In this document: one piece after another, positions 35,094 to 43,443 of the stretch
How positions within the stretch are numbered: the stretch's first letter is position 1
Layout: each line of letters begins with the position of its first letter
From: a bacterium
GTDB lineage: Bacteria > Vulcanimicrobiota > JABDET01
Assembly (NCBI GenBank): GCA_021817145.1
Contig: JAKAVV010000001.1
Coordinates: forward strand, 152,360 to 216,359
DNA: 64,000 nucleotides
Reading direction: 5' to 3'
Notes under the pieces: model-generated
The model's input: the letters and a program-made list of their open reading frames with translations, nothing else
Database searches by the model: none
What the model was told of the DNA's origin: nothing
Position numbers and translations under genes: made by a program

Positions 35094-36083
35094 ATGAAAG
35101 GAAAAAGGAATAATGAAAGCAGAAAGAGATTTCTGTTTCCAATTCTCCTGTTTTTAGTTTTTTCAATCTGTTTTATTTTCTTGAGGAATGCCCAAGCAGC
35201 CGGCAACATTACTCCAAGGAGACCCCATTTTACATCGAATCGAAATGGGAAAGTTCCAAAGTATTGGCTTAAATTGGAAAATCAAAAAAAATATGCTTGG
35301 TTAAAAAAAGCGAAATTTGTAGGGAAAGCAGTTTGTTTTGACTGTCATCCCCAGCCAGGAGATGAACCCGGTCTGTCACGACCAGAGTGGGACATGGATG
35401 TTCATGAAAAAATAGCTGGGACTTTCCAATGTGAAGCCTGCCATGGTCCGGCTTCTCTTCATGTCAAAGCTAATGCCGCTAAATTTATTCTTGATCCGAC
35501 TTATCTCTCTAAACCGATCCAAAATGAAATGTGTCAGTCCTGCCATTTGCAGGGAATGGTGGCTTTTCATGCAGGAGCGAATCTTTCTTGTTTAAGCTGT
35601 CATCAATTTCACACTTATGATAATCCTTACGATTTGAAAATTCGCCCTGAACGGGATTTATGCTATAAATGTCATCCTGGAGTCCGCTCACAATTTCAGA
35701 TGTACACCCATCATCCTGTGAATGAAGGGATCATGAACTGCACAGACTGCCATGCAGCCCATTTTACTTCTATGTTCAATGAAATTGCGGGGCAATCCGC
35801 TGTCATGGGCACCAGAGCTTCCATTGAATCCTGCGGGAAATGCCATCCTGCTGAAGCAGGTCCTTATGTGGCTTCTCCAACAGCTTTAGAAGGATGTATT
35901 GGGTGCCACATGCCCCATGGTTCTCCTTTCTCTAATTTAGAGAGAATGCCACAGCCTGCTCTCTGCATTAAATGCCATGAACCAAGCTCTTTCCAGTATG
36001 GATTAGTCACAATGGGAATGAAATGCACGAACTGTCATCCTGATATTCATGGGTCTGATCACACCAGATATCTGTTTCAATAA
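35094..36083 (+). CDS. Decaheme c-type cytochrome, MtrA/DmsE-like
   Basis: A 329-aa secreted protein with a signal peptide (hydrophobic core FPILLFLVFSICFIF, likely cut after AQA). I count ten CXXCH heme sites: CFDCH, CEACH, CQSCH, CLSCH, CYKCH, CTDCH, CGKCH, CIGCH, CIKCH and CTNCH. Number, spacing and length match the MtrA/DmsE periplasmic cytochromes that pass electrons through an outer-membrane porin. GGAGGTGG precedes the ATG. The porin-like gene follows after 12 bases. It is probably part of an extracellular electron transfer conduit; the direction of flow is not shown. Confidence 0.93.
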   Translation: MKGKRNNESRKRFLFPILLFLVFSICFIFLRNAQAAGNITPRRPHFTSNRNGKVPKYWLKLENQKKYAWLKKAKFVGKAVCFDCHPQPGDEPGLSRPEWDMDVHEKIAGTFQCEACHGPASLHVKANAAKFILDPTYLSKPIQNEMCQSCHLQGMVAFHAGANLSCLSCHQFHTYDNPYDLKIRPERDLCYKCHPGVRSQFQMYTHHPVNEGIMNCTDCHAAHFTSMFNEIAGQSAVMGTRASIESCGKCHPAEAGPYVASPTALEGCIGCHMPHGSPFSNLERMPQPALCIKCHEPSSFQYGLVTMGMKCTNCHPDIHGSDHTRYLFQ

Positions 36084-36095
36084 AGGAGGGATATA

Positions 36096-38783
36096 ATGAA
36101 AAAGGGATATATAAAAAAAATATTGATGGCGCTTGTTTTAGGAATCTTTTTGATTCAGCCGATCTTTGCCCAGGTTTTTCTTCCTGCTCCACCTGCTACT
36201 TTTGGGCTTCCAATCCCGAATTATGGAGTTCCTTCCAATCAGGCGATTCATGGACAGTGGAATGAAACCTCTATTATTAATGGAATTATTGCAGCCATTC
36301 TTGCCAATAACCCCAATGTTTCGATGAATGCTTCTTTTAATGTGAATACCATTACTGGAAATTCAGGGATTCTGGATCCTTATGGACCTCTGCAGAATGG
36401 TTTTTATCTTAACTCTCTGGATTTTGAGTCTCTTTTAGGAGCAAAAACAACCCTTTTTGCTCATTTGAGAAATCAGGATGATTTTAACAGGGCAGCGTAC
36501 CTTAATATTCAGGATGGGCATTTAAAAGAAGGGTTCAGATATACTGAGCTCATTGATAGAAAAGTTCCTGAAGACATCATTCCAAATACTAGCGGTATTG
36601 ATGTTACGCCCTGGTTTGGGTTCCCTGATGCAGCAAAAGCTCCTCAGTTAGCCAGTGTGACCACCTTAAATTATGGCGCTGGGTTTAATCCGAATCAGTA
36701 TTTTTATCCGATCATTGATAATTTCTTTGTGAATGATCTGCAGTACACCTATAATAATGGATTGAGTTTTTTTGCCACAGATTGGTTGAGAAGCCAGACA
36801 GGTCAGCAGTTCCTCAGCATTTCTACAACAAACAATTTGAATGAGTTTAATAATGGAAGAGATAACAATCTTTCTGTGATTACAGAAGGTGCTGCTTATA
36901 CCAGTGCAGGAAACGACCAGTTTTATGCTGCGACAACTGCTCGGAGCTGGAATAATCAAGATCAGCTCAATAAGCAGGTTGTTAGTTTGGCTGCTGAAGG
37001 GGGAAACCCAGATCCAACCGGAAATCTCATTTATACTGATACCCGCTGGTCTATCAATCAAGCAGGTCTCCATATTCCTCTCAATCGTTCTATTTCTTTC
37101 CATGGAACCTGGAAAAGATGGGATAAAATCTCAGATGGAGTTTTTGGAACTGGGTTTAATTCTATCCTAGGTCCAACCATCGCAGGGTTTACCAATGCGA
37201 CTAATACTCCTACGAATTTACAGCCTGGAATGGATGTGAATCAATATCGGGCAGGATTTACTTTTGCTCTTGACCCTAATGATGCCCTCTTTTTTGATGT
37301 CGGTCATTGGGAAGAGATTCCAAATCAAGGGGTAGAAGCTCAAACTCTGCAGAACAGGAATAATGCGGATTTATTTTTCCGCCACACTTTTGGCAATCAA
37401 TCTTTAAGTCTTTATGGAGCATGGGAACAGGATCATTATGACAGAACTGTGGATTATCGAGATATTCGTTACTGGACCGCTTTTAACCCATTAGTCAATA
37501 CCACTTTTGGAATGGGAACTGATGGCAGCGCCACATTTTATGAAAATAGCACAGGTGGGCTCCCTTATATTGTGTTTACCCCTGCCCCTGGGAGCGGGCT
37601 TTCCCCTTTTACACAGCCTGTTGCTAATATTCCATGCGTTCCAGGGGTTATTGCGGATCAGTGTGGAACCAACAGCATTACTTATCCTGTTGATGGGTTT
37701 GTGAACATTACTCCTGCTGAAGGGAAACTATATGGCCTTATTCCTGGAACTTATCCTGTGGCAGGTCTTGTTGGAAGGGAATCGGTTGCCTTTGATACTT
37801 ATGTTGGGCAGCTTCTGTTAAATGGACCCATTGTTCGACATCTGAACTACAGCTTTAAACTTGCAAAAACCATGGCAAATGGATCTCTTTTTAGAACAGA
37901 TCCACAGGATCAGTGGAATGGAAATCTCCATTTAGATTGGACCCCTACGAATAATCTGACTTTAGGGGCGGGATATCGCTTAGTGGATAATAAAAGCAAT
38001 AATTCAGTCTGGATCTATCCTTTCCAGTACCGCTCCAATACATTAGATTTTACCGCGAATTATGCGGTTGCCAGAAAGGTTTCTTTATCTGCTTCTTACT
38101 GGAATTACATCCAGAACATTTATTTCACATCCCCTGTTTTAAACACAGGAACTCAAAACTTTATTGAACCGCCAACCTTTGGGGCGACAGGTCCTGTTCC
38201 AGGGTTTGGGAATCTTCTGGATACATTCCTTTTCACCCCATTTTATCAGTATTATGCTTCCCCACTCAATACTGTGAATGATTCATTAAGCAATTCAGAT
38301 CAAGAGATCATGTTTGGGATTAATTTTGATTTAAATAAAAATTGGCATGTCAGCGCTAATTACGATCATTCAGAACCCAGATCGTTCCAGAATGTTTATA
38401 TGGCAAATCCGGTTTTTTATGATTTAGGTCCTTTTACTGCTCCAACAGGACCCAATGTTCCTGATGGGTTTGTTTCTTCAGAACCTGTGCTGGACAATAT
38501 GCAGGCAGTGAATGGAAGAGAAAATATCTGGTCCTTGAATTTTTCCAGAGAACTTCCAGGTCATGCCAGTCTTGGAATCAGCGGAGCCTACATGGTCTTT
38601 AGAAACCTGGCTCCAAGAATTACGGGGGTCAGTCTGCCTTTAGGCTGCACTTCAACTGTCCCTCCAGGATATGGATGCGGAGCCCCTGTTCCAGGGTATG
38701 GAACCAATGTTTTTGAATATGGTCAAAGTTTGGATGATGGATCTATCTTTTCCACTGCCATTACTTACAGTAAGAGTTTTTAA
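36096..38783 (+). CDS. Large outer-membrane beta-barrel protein, MtrB/PioB-like by position
   Basis: An 895-aa protein with a signal peptide (MALVLGIFLIQPIFAQ) and a body of alternating amphipathic strands rich in Asn, Tyr, Phe and Gly, ending in Phe (YSKSF) as outer-membrane barrels do. It has no N-terminal CXXC, a mark of many MtrB proteins, and is longer than most. AAGGAGGG precedes the ATG. Encoded directly after a decaheme MtrA-like cytochrome, it most likely forms the sheath holding that cytochrome. Sequence identity to MtrB could not be tested; a carbohydrate or TonB-type barrel is less likely. Confidence 0.75.
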   Translation: MKKGYIKKILMALVLGIFLIQPIFAQVFLPAPPATFGLPIPNYGVPSNQAIHGQWNETSIINGIIAAILANNPNVSMNASFNVNTITGNSGILDPYGPLQNGFYLNSLDFESLLGAKTTLFAHLRNQDDFNRAAYLNIQDGHLKEGFRYTELIDRKVPEDIIPNTSGIDVTPWFGFPDAAKAPQLASVTTLNYGAGFNPNQYFYPIIDNFFVNDLQYTYNNGLSFFATDWLRSQTGQQFLSISTTNNLNEFNNGRDNNLSVITEGAAYTSAGNDQFYAATTARSWNNQDQLNKQVVSLAAEGGNPDPTGNLIYTDTRWSINQAGLHIPLNRSISFHGTWKRWDKISDGVFGTGFNSILGPTIAGFTNATNTPTNLQPGMDVNQYRAGFTFALDPNDALFFDVGHWEEIPNQGVEAQTLQNRNNADLFFRHTFGNQSLSLYGAWEQDHYDRTVDYRDIRYWTAFNPLVNTTFGMGTDGSATFYENSTGGLPYIVFTPAPGSGLSPFTQPVANIPCVPGVIADQCGTNSITYPVDGFVNITPAEGKLYGLIPGTYPVAGLVGRESVAFDTYVGQLLLNGPIVRHLNYSFKLAKTMANGSLFRTDPQDQWNGNLHLDWTPTNNLTLGAGYRLVDNKSNNSVWIYPFQYRSNTLDFTANYAVARKVSLSASYWNYIQNIYFTSPVLNTGTQNFIEPPTFGATGPVPGFGNLLDTFLFTPFYQYYASPLNTVNDSLSNSDQEIMFGINFDLNKNWHVSANYDHSEPRSFQNVYMANPVFYDLGPFTAPTGPNVPDGFVSSEPVLDNMQAVNGRENIWSLNFSRELPGHASLGISGAYMVFRNLAPRITGVSLPLGCTSTVPPGYGCGAPVPGYGTNVFEYGQSLDDGSIFSTAITYSKSF

Positions 38784-38810
38784 TTCAGAAATCTGTCTCG
38801 ATTGATAAAA

Positions 38811-38844
38811 GAGGCTGAAAGGGGAACAAACTCCTTTCAGCCTC
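38811..38844. terminator. Bidirectional hairpin terminator
   Basis: GAGGCTGAAAGG and CCTTTCAGCCTC form a perfect 12-pair stem around a 10-base loop. TTCCTTT follows on the plus strand, and on the minus strand TTTTATC follows. It lies between the convergent porin and dehydrogenase genes and can end both transcripts. Confidence 0.8.
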
Positions 38845-38890
38845 TTCCTTTGATACCTCTGAAAAATCATTTTAAAAGGATAGAGATCTT

Positions 38891-40078
38891 TTAAGTTGTT
38901 TCAGTTAAATGAATTCCTCTTTTAGAAAGTTCTTTTACAAACAAACCCCCAGGGACCCCTTTTTCTAGCGAAATGACCCCTTTTTCGATTCCCCCTTTTG
39001 CCAGCATAATTGCCACAATAGAAGCGGGAAATCCTGTGGTTCTTTCCATTGCCGAAAAACCTGTTTTTGGATCCTGAAAATCGAGGATGTCAAGTTGAAT
39101 TTCAGCGGGTCTTCGGTTTTTTTCCCCTTTTGCAGTGACTCTGAGAACAACCAGATCCGGATCTTCAGGAAAGCTCATGGCAGGGGCTGCCATACGGCAG
39201 AAAAAATCTCTCGGAGATACCTTTACGGTTTCTATTTTTCTTTCGTGAAGAGCGGCTTTTATTTCGATCGGTTCTGGATCAAAGAACCCGAGGTCAAAAA
39301 AGAGTTTCATTTTTTCATAATGTCCTGGATATCGAACTGTTTTATAATCATAAGACTGGAGTTTCCCTTCGAAACTCCAGGGGCAGGTAGAGGTTCCTCC
39401 TGTTGTGACAAAAGCTTCGCAGTTTCCAACTGGAGTAGGGAATTCAAGAGTTTCTACTTCTGAGAAAGCGGGGATTTCCATGATTTTTTCATTTCTTAGA
39501 ATAGTGGCTTTCCCAGAATACTCATTGATCAGCCCTTCCATACTGAAAACGAGTTTATAGTAAAAAGGAGGTTTTGGATTTTGGGGAAGCCCGCCGCAGC
39601 GGATCTTGATTTCGCTGCAGAGGTCCAGTTTTTCCATGGCATAAACTGCCAGGGTATTCCCCATTCCAGGGGCTAATCCGCAGTCAGGAACAATGCTGAC
39701 TCCTGCTTTTTGAGCTTGATCATGAAGTTCATGCTGCTTAAACACAATCTGAGTATTTCCCCCTAGATCACAGAGATTGGCTTTTACCTGGATCGCGGCT
39801 TTTGTAACCGTGGGATTAAAATAGTATGGGACTGCGCTTAAAACCGCATCACAGCCTGATAATGCACGAGTCAGCTCTTCGAAGCTAGTGACATCTACCT
39901 GCAGCGGATGAACTAAATCTTTTCCTGTCAGATGATTGACTTTTTGCGCGGATTTTTCAGCTTGAGACAAATTGATGTCTAAAAGCAGTATTTGTGAGGC
40001 TTCTCCAAATAAAGCCATATCGTACGCAGCAGCTGTTCCCTGCTGCCCCGCTCCTAAAATTGCGTAGTTGTACTTCAT
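38891..40078 (-). CDS. Saccharopine dehydrogenase-like oxidoreductase
   Basis: A 395-aa NAD(P)-dependent protein with an N-terminal Rossmann motif (YAILGAGQQGTAAAYDM), an acidic residue at the end of the second strand (LLLDINL) and the family segment CDAVLSAVPYYFNPTVTKAAI. VPDCGLAPGMGN is characteristic of the saccharopine dehydrogenase / lysine 6-dehydrogenase group. AAGGAGG precedes the ATG. Possible roles include lysine catabolism or carboxynorspermidine synthesis; no neighbour decides. Confidence 0.88.
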   Translation of the reverse strand: MKYNYAILGAGQQGTAAAYDMALFGEASQILLLDINLSQAEKSAQKVNHLTGKDLVHPLQVDVTSFEELTRALSGCDAVLSAVPYYFNPTVTKAAIQVKANLCDLGGNTQIVFKQHELHDQAQKAGVSIVPDCGLAPGMGNTLAVYAMEKLDLCSEIKIRCGGLPQNPKPPFYYKLVFSMEGLINEYSGKATILRNEKIMEIPAFSEVETLEFPTPVGNCEAFVTTGGTSTCPWSFEGKLQSYDYKTVRYPGHYEKMKLFFDLGFFDPEPIEIKAALHERKIETVKVSPRDFFCRMAAPAMSFPEDPDLVVLRVTAKGEKNRRPAEIQLDILDFQDPKTGFSAMERTTGFPASIVAIMLAKGGIEKGVISLEKGVPGGLFVKELSKRGIHLTETT

Positions 40079-40130
40079 TTTTTCCTCCTTGTACAGGGGA
40101 TTGGATTAGTAAATTAAGACCCTGCTGTTT

Positions 40131-41060
40131 TCATGGTATTCTCCTGAACACTGTAAAATCCAATAAAAATTTTATCCCTAGAATCAGCAGGCCAATTGCT
40201 GCAAAGTACCAGGTTATATCTTGATATTTTTTTATGATCTTTATTTTTCTGCTCAATTCTGAAAGAGCTTTTTTAAGGGAGACAACACTGCTGACTTTAT
40301 AATATTTTCCACCTGAGAGTTCAGCAATGGCTTTCAGTGTTTTTTGTTCAAGATAAACTTTGATCGGAAATCCGGGCAGATAAGCTCCGCTTTTTGTTCC
40401 AACTCCAATCGTATAAATTCTGATCCCTTGGGCTTTTGCCGCTTTTGCCGCAAGAATTGGACTGCTTCCCGAATTGTTCCCTCCATCGCTGAAAAGAAGG
40501 ATCACTTTATGGGCGCTCGGATATCCATCCAAAAGGCTCATGGCTCCGAAAATAGCGTCTCCGATCGCTGTTCCCCCTAAATGAGCATGGACATGTGAAA
40601 TAGCTGAAAAAATCTTTTTCTTGTTGGTGGTTGGATTCAGCCGAACCAGCGGGAAAGTAGAGAAAGTGATAATTCCAATAGGATAGGATCCTTTTTCATG
40701 TTTAACAAACTCTTTTGCCGCTTGTTTTGCTGCTCCAATTCGGGAAGGAAAAAGATCCGCTGCCATCATGGAACCAGAAGTGTCAAAAAGAATGGCAATC
40801 GCGATTTGATTCGTAGGGAGAGGAAGAACAGCTTCTGGTCGGGCAAGAGCTAAAATGAGAATAAAAAGCAGGAGAAGTTCCAGAATAAAAGATCCATGTC
40901 TTCTCCAGGACTTTACCTCTGCTCCAATCTGTTTTAACGTTTCAATACTGGAAAAGTTTAATGTTTCCTGATTCTGTTTTTTTCTGTAATACCAATATAA
41001 AAGAAGCGCAGAAGGAAGAAGGAGGAGCAGAAAAAGAAATCCAGGGGCTTTGAAGTTCAT
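40131..41060 (-). CDS. VWA-domain membrane protein (BatA-like)
   Basis: A 309-aa protein with an N-terminal membrane pair (about 5-25 and 55-72), a von Willebrand A domain with MIDAS DTSGSM and later metal-site residues (GGTAIGDAI, LFSDGGNN), and a C-terminal helix near residue 285. This is the BatA plan of MoxR-linked clusters, in which the VWA protein is thought to aid metal insertion or folding of client proteins. It overlaps the DUF58 gene by ATGA. Confidence 0.9.
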   Translation of the reverse strand: MNFKAPGFLFLLLLLPSALLLYWYYRKKQNQETLNFSSIETLKQIGAEVKSWRRHGSFILELLLLFILILALARPEAVLPLPTNQIAIAILFDTSGSMMAADLFPSRIGAAKQAAKEFVKHEKGSYPIGIITFSTFPLVRLNPTTNKKKIFSAISHVHAHLGGTAIGDAIFGAMSLLDGYPSAHKVILLFSDGGNNSGSSPILAAKAAKAQGIRIYTIGVGTKSGAYLPGFPIKVYLEQKTLKAIAELSGGKYYKVSSVVSLKKALSELSRKIKIIKKYQDITWYFAAIGLLILGIKFLLDFTVFRRIP

Positions 41061-41926
41061 CTGGTTTTAGAAAGTTGGTTGAGAAAATGAAGGAAGGAGT
41101 CTAGAGGAGGGATATTCGTTGAGAAAAAAGCCGGATGGATCCCTAGACGCAGAAAGTTCAATTCTAAATTTTGATAGAAACTGACTCTTTTTTTTTGGTA
41201 CTCTTCTCTAATTTTCTGCGAGCTGGTCTCTAAAAAAAAGGGCTCGCCTGTTTCCAAATCTCGTATCAGAACTCTTCCTGAATGAGGAAGTTCCCATTCC
41301 ACTGGGTCTGTGAGAATGAGCGGGAAAATTTCATGTTTTTTTGATAAAATCTTTAACTGCCCTTGTGGAAGAGGATCCTGGAAATCAGAAAGAAGAAAAA
41401 GGTACCCTTTTCTTTTTAGAAGATGCTGAAGAAAAGTAAGAGCTTGTTCCAAACTGCTTAAACCGGGTTTTGGGCGCTCTAGAATCTTTAAATTTCTTTG
41501 AATGTGATCTCCTCCTTTTGCTGGCGGGGAAAAAAGCAGCCCTGTTTTTCCATAAGCCATTACACCAAATTGATCCTGATGACTGGAAGCTAAAAGGGCT
41601 AAAAGAGAAGCGGTTTCAAGCCCTAAAACCTCTTTTGTTTTTCCTTTTGTTCCAAAATTCATGGAAGGGGATTTGTCCAGGACAGCCATATAAGTCAGTT
41701 CCCGTTCTTCTATTAGTTCTTTTACATAAGCGGTTCCCATTCGGGCTGTTACGTTCCAATCAATCTGGCGGATATCATCCCCCCATTGATAGGGGCGAAC
41801 CTCTTTTAATTCCACCCCCTGCCCTTGAAAAAGGCTTTTGTACTCCCCTGTCAAGAGTCCTTCTGTCAGTTTCGAGCTTTTTATTTTTAATCGTTTGAGA
41901 AGAGGTAAAGAGGAAGAAGGGTTCAT
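41057..41926 (-). CDS. DUF58 protein of the MoxR cluster
   Basis: A 289-aa cytosolic protein with the DUF58 signature GVELKEVRPYQWGDDIRQID and WNVTARMGTAYVKEL, and a VWA-like fold beyond it (LDKSPSMNFG). DUF58 proteins are nearly always encoded with MoxR ATPases and VWA proteins, as here. Both ends overlap neighbours by ATGA. Confidence 0.92.
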   Translation of the reverse strand: MNPSSSLPLLKRLKIKSSKLTEGLLTGEYKSLFQGQGVELKEVRPYQWGDDIRQIDWNVTARMGTAYVKELIEERELTYMAVLDKSPSMNFGTKGKTKEVLGLETASLLALLASSHQDQFGVMAYGKTGLLFSPPAKGGDHIQRNLKILERPKPGLSSLEQALTFLQHLLKRKGYLFLLSDFQDPLPQGQLKILSKKHEIFPLILTDPVEWELPHSGRVLIRDLETGEPFFLETSSQKIREEYQKKRVSFYQNLELNFLRLGIHPAFFSTNIPPLDSFLHFLNQLSKTR

Positions 41927-42891
41927 GGGACAGGGACGCTCTGCAGAATACTGGAAATTAAAGTGTCTGTTCTGACCTCTTCTGCAAGGGCTTCGTACGA
42001 TAAAAGGATCCGATGGCGAAGCACATCAGGAGCAATCTCTTTAATATCTTCAGGGAGAACGTAATCTCTTTTTTTTAAGTAGGCTTCTGCTTTTGAGGCA
42101 AGTGCTAAATACAAGGTTCCTCTTGGACTGGCTCCATAGTGGATCCAGTTCTTAAAATTTAAACCGAATAAAGAGGGGTTTCTTGTGGCTTGAACCAGAT
42201 CCGCAATATACCCTTTTAATTTGGGTTCAAGGTGAATGTTTCTGACTTTTTTCTGGGCTTCCAAGATCAGCTCAGAATTAGATACTGCTGAAACAGAAGG
42301 GGTTTCTAAAGATGCCATTCGATCCAGAATGATCATCTCTTCTTCTTTAGAAGGATAAGTGATCACAAGTTTCAGCATGAATCGGTCCACTTGAGCTTCT
42401 GGAAGTGGATAAGTTCCTTCTGTTTCAATGGGGTTCTGGGTTGCCATCACAAAAAAAGGGGAGGGGAGAGGATGAGTTTCTCCTCCAATGGTTACCTGTT
42501 TTTCCTGCATTGCTTCTAAAAGAGCGCTTTGGACTTTTGCAGGGGCTCTATTGATTTCATCAGCTAGGACTAGATTGGCGAAAACAGGTCCTTGAACAGT
42601 TTCGAATGTTCCATTTCGATTATTGTAAATTTTTGTTCCAATTAAATCCGCGGGAAGGAGGTCAGGGGTAAATTGAATTCTTTTAAAGGAGGTTCCTAAG
42701 ACTTCTGTTAAAGTGCGGAGAGTTAACGTTTTAGCAAGACCTGGGACCCCTTCTAATAAAACATGTCCATCAGCCAAGAGAGCAGTCAAGAGCCTTTTCA
42801 ACAAGAGTTCCTGCCCAACAATGACTTTTCGCAGTTGAACTAAGATTTCATCAAGGAAAGCAGAGCTTTTTTCTAATTGTTCATTTGGCAT
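41923..42891 (-). CDS. moxR: MoxR-type AAA+ ATPase
   Basis: A 322-aa AAA+ protein. Walker A is GVPGLAKTL, Walker B is VLADEINRAPAKVQ, sensor 1 is MATQNPIE and sensor 2 is in SPRGTLYLA. MoxR ATPases act as chaperones that activate or metallate partners, working with the VWA protein encoded here. It overlaps the upstream DUF4381-like gene by 11 bases and DUF58 by ATGA. Confidence 0.95.
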   Translation of the reverse strand: MPNEQLEKSSAFLDEILVQLRKVIVGQELLLKRLLTALLADGHVLLEGVPGLAKTLTLRTLTEVLGTSFKRIQFTPDLLPADLIGTKIYNNRNGTFETVQGPVFANLVLADEINRAPAKVQSALLEAMQEKQVTIGGETHPLPSPFFVMATQNPIETEGTYPLPEAQVDRFMLKLVITYPSKEEEMIILDRMASLETPSVSAVSNSELILEAQKKVRNIHLEPKLKGYIADLVQATRNPSLFGLNFKNWIHYGASPRGTLYLALASKAEAYLKKRDYVLPEDIKEIAPDVLRHRILLSYEALAEEVRTDTLISSILQSVPVP

Positions 42892-43366
42892 TGGTTTTCC
42901 TTACTGCTTCAACAGGGTTTTCTAAAATCTTTTGGAAAGTCGCAAAAAGGAGCTGCCATGCTTCTTCCGCTTTTTCTTGTTTAGCGAATTTAACCTGATC
43001 CGCTTCCTGCAGCAGGAGAGCGATCTCCTGGATCTCTTCTTGTGAAGCAGCGAGGTTTAATTTTTGAAGTGTTTCTGTTGTTGTTAGAAAAGAAGCTTCT
43101 AAATGGTATCGTTTTTGGACATAACTATCCACCAAATTCGAGAAGCGAGCCATGGCTTCTTTCGGCTGTTCAATATGAAAAGGACCTTCTAAAAAACTCA
43201 GCTCTTTCAAGACCTCTTCTTTCCAGGGAAGAGAAGGCTGGGATAGGACAGAGTTAATCACCCGGTTTTCCTTTTTTGCGCTGCTCCAAAAAAGAACCGC
43301 ATAGACGAGTGTTGTTAAAGTGATGCAAAACCATAATACCTCCTCTGCTGGATAAAAGTTTACCAT
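42881..43366 (-). CDS. Single-helix protein with DUF4381/BatD-like C-terminus
   Basis: A 161-aa protein with one N-terminal membrane helix (about 9-28) and a cytosolic domain. The pattern SYVQKRYHLEASFLTTTETLQKL and LLQEADQVKFAK matches the end of DUF4381 and BatD proteins of MoxR clusters (a YL..RF, LTT.E..., CD..KFA pattern). It is much shorter than BatD and has no periplasmic Ig-like part. It is the first gene of this moxR operon. The assignment rests on pattern and context. Confidence 0.65.
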   Translation of the reverse strand: MVNFYPAEEVLWFCITLTTLVYAVLFWSSAKKENRVINSVLSQPSLPWKEEVLKELSFLEGPFHIEQPKEAMARFSNLVDSYVQKRYHLEASFLTTTETLQKLNLAASQEEIQEIALLLQEADQVKFAKQEKAEEAWQLLFATFQKILENPVEAVRKTNAK

Positions 43367-43413
43367 TTTATCTCAAGATACACAGATATCCCTTCTCATT
43401 GGAAGCCAACAAT

Positions 43414-43443
43414 ATAAGGATTGACATGGAAGCCAGTCCTTAT
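43414..43443. terminator. Hairpin at the end of degP
   Basis: ATAAGGATTG and CAGTCCTTAT pair over ten positions with one G-U pair and a 10-base loop. It covers the degP stop region. Only a short T-poor tail follows on the minus strand, so it may weaken rather than stop transcription into the moxR operon. Confidence 0.35.

Noticed and set aside
35094-35209. The 388-aa version of mlaE starting at 35209
   Set aside because: It overlaps the divergent cytochrome gene, whose signal peptide and ribosome-binding site are clear. The extra 127 residues do not look like MlaE.
36666-37103. 145-aa minus-strand ORF inside the porin gene
   Set aside because: A shadow of a long, signal-peptide-bearing barrel gene.
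41470-41898. 142-aa plus-strand ORF inside the DUF58 gene
   Set aside because: The DUF58 signature lies on the opposite strand in an ATGA-linked operon.
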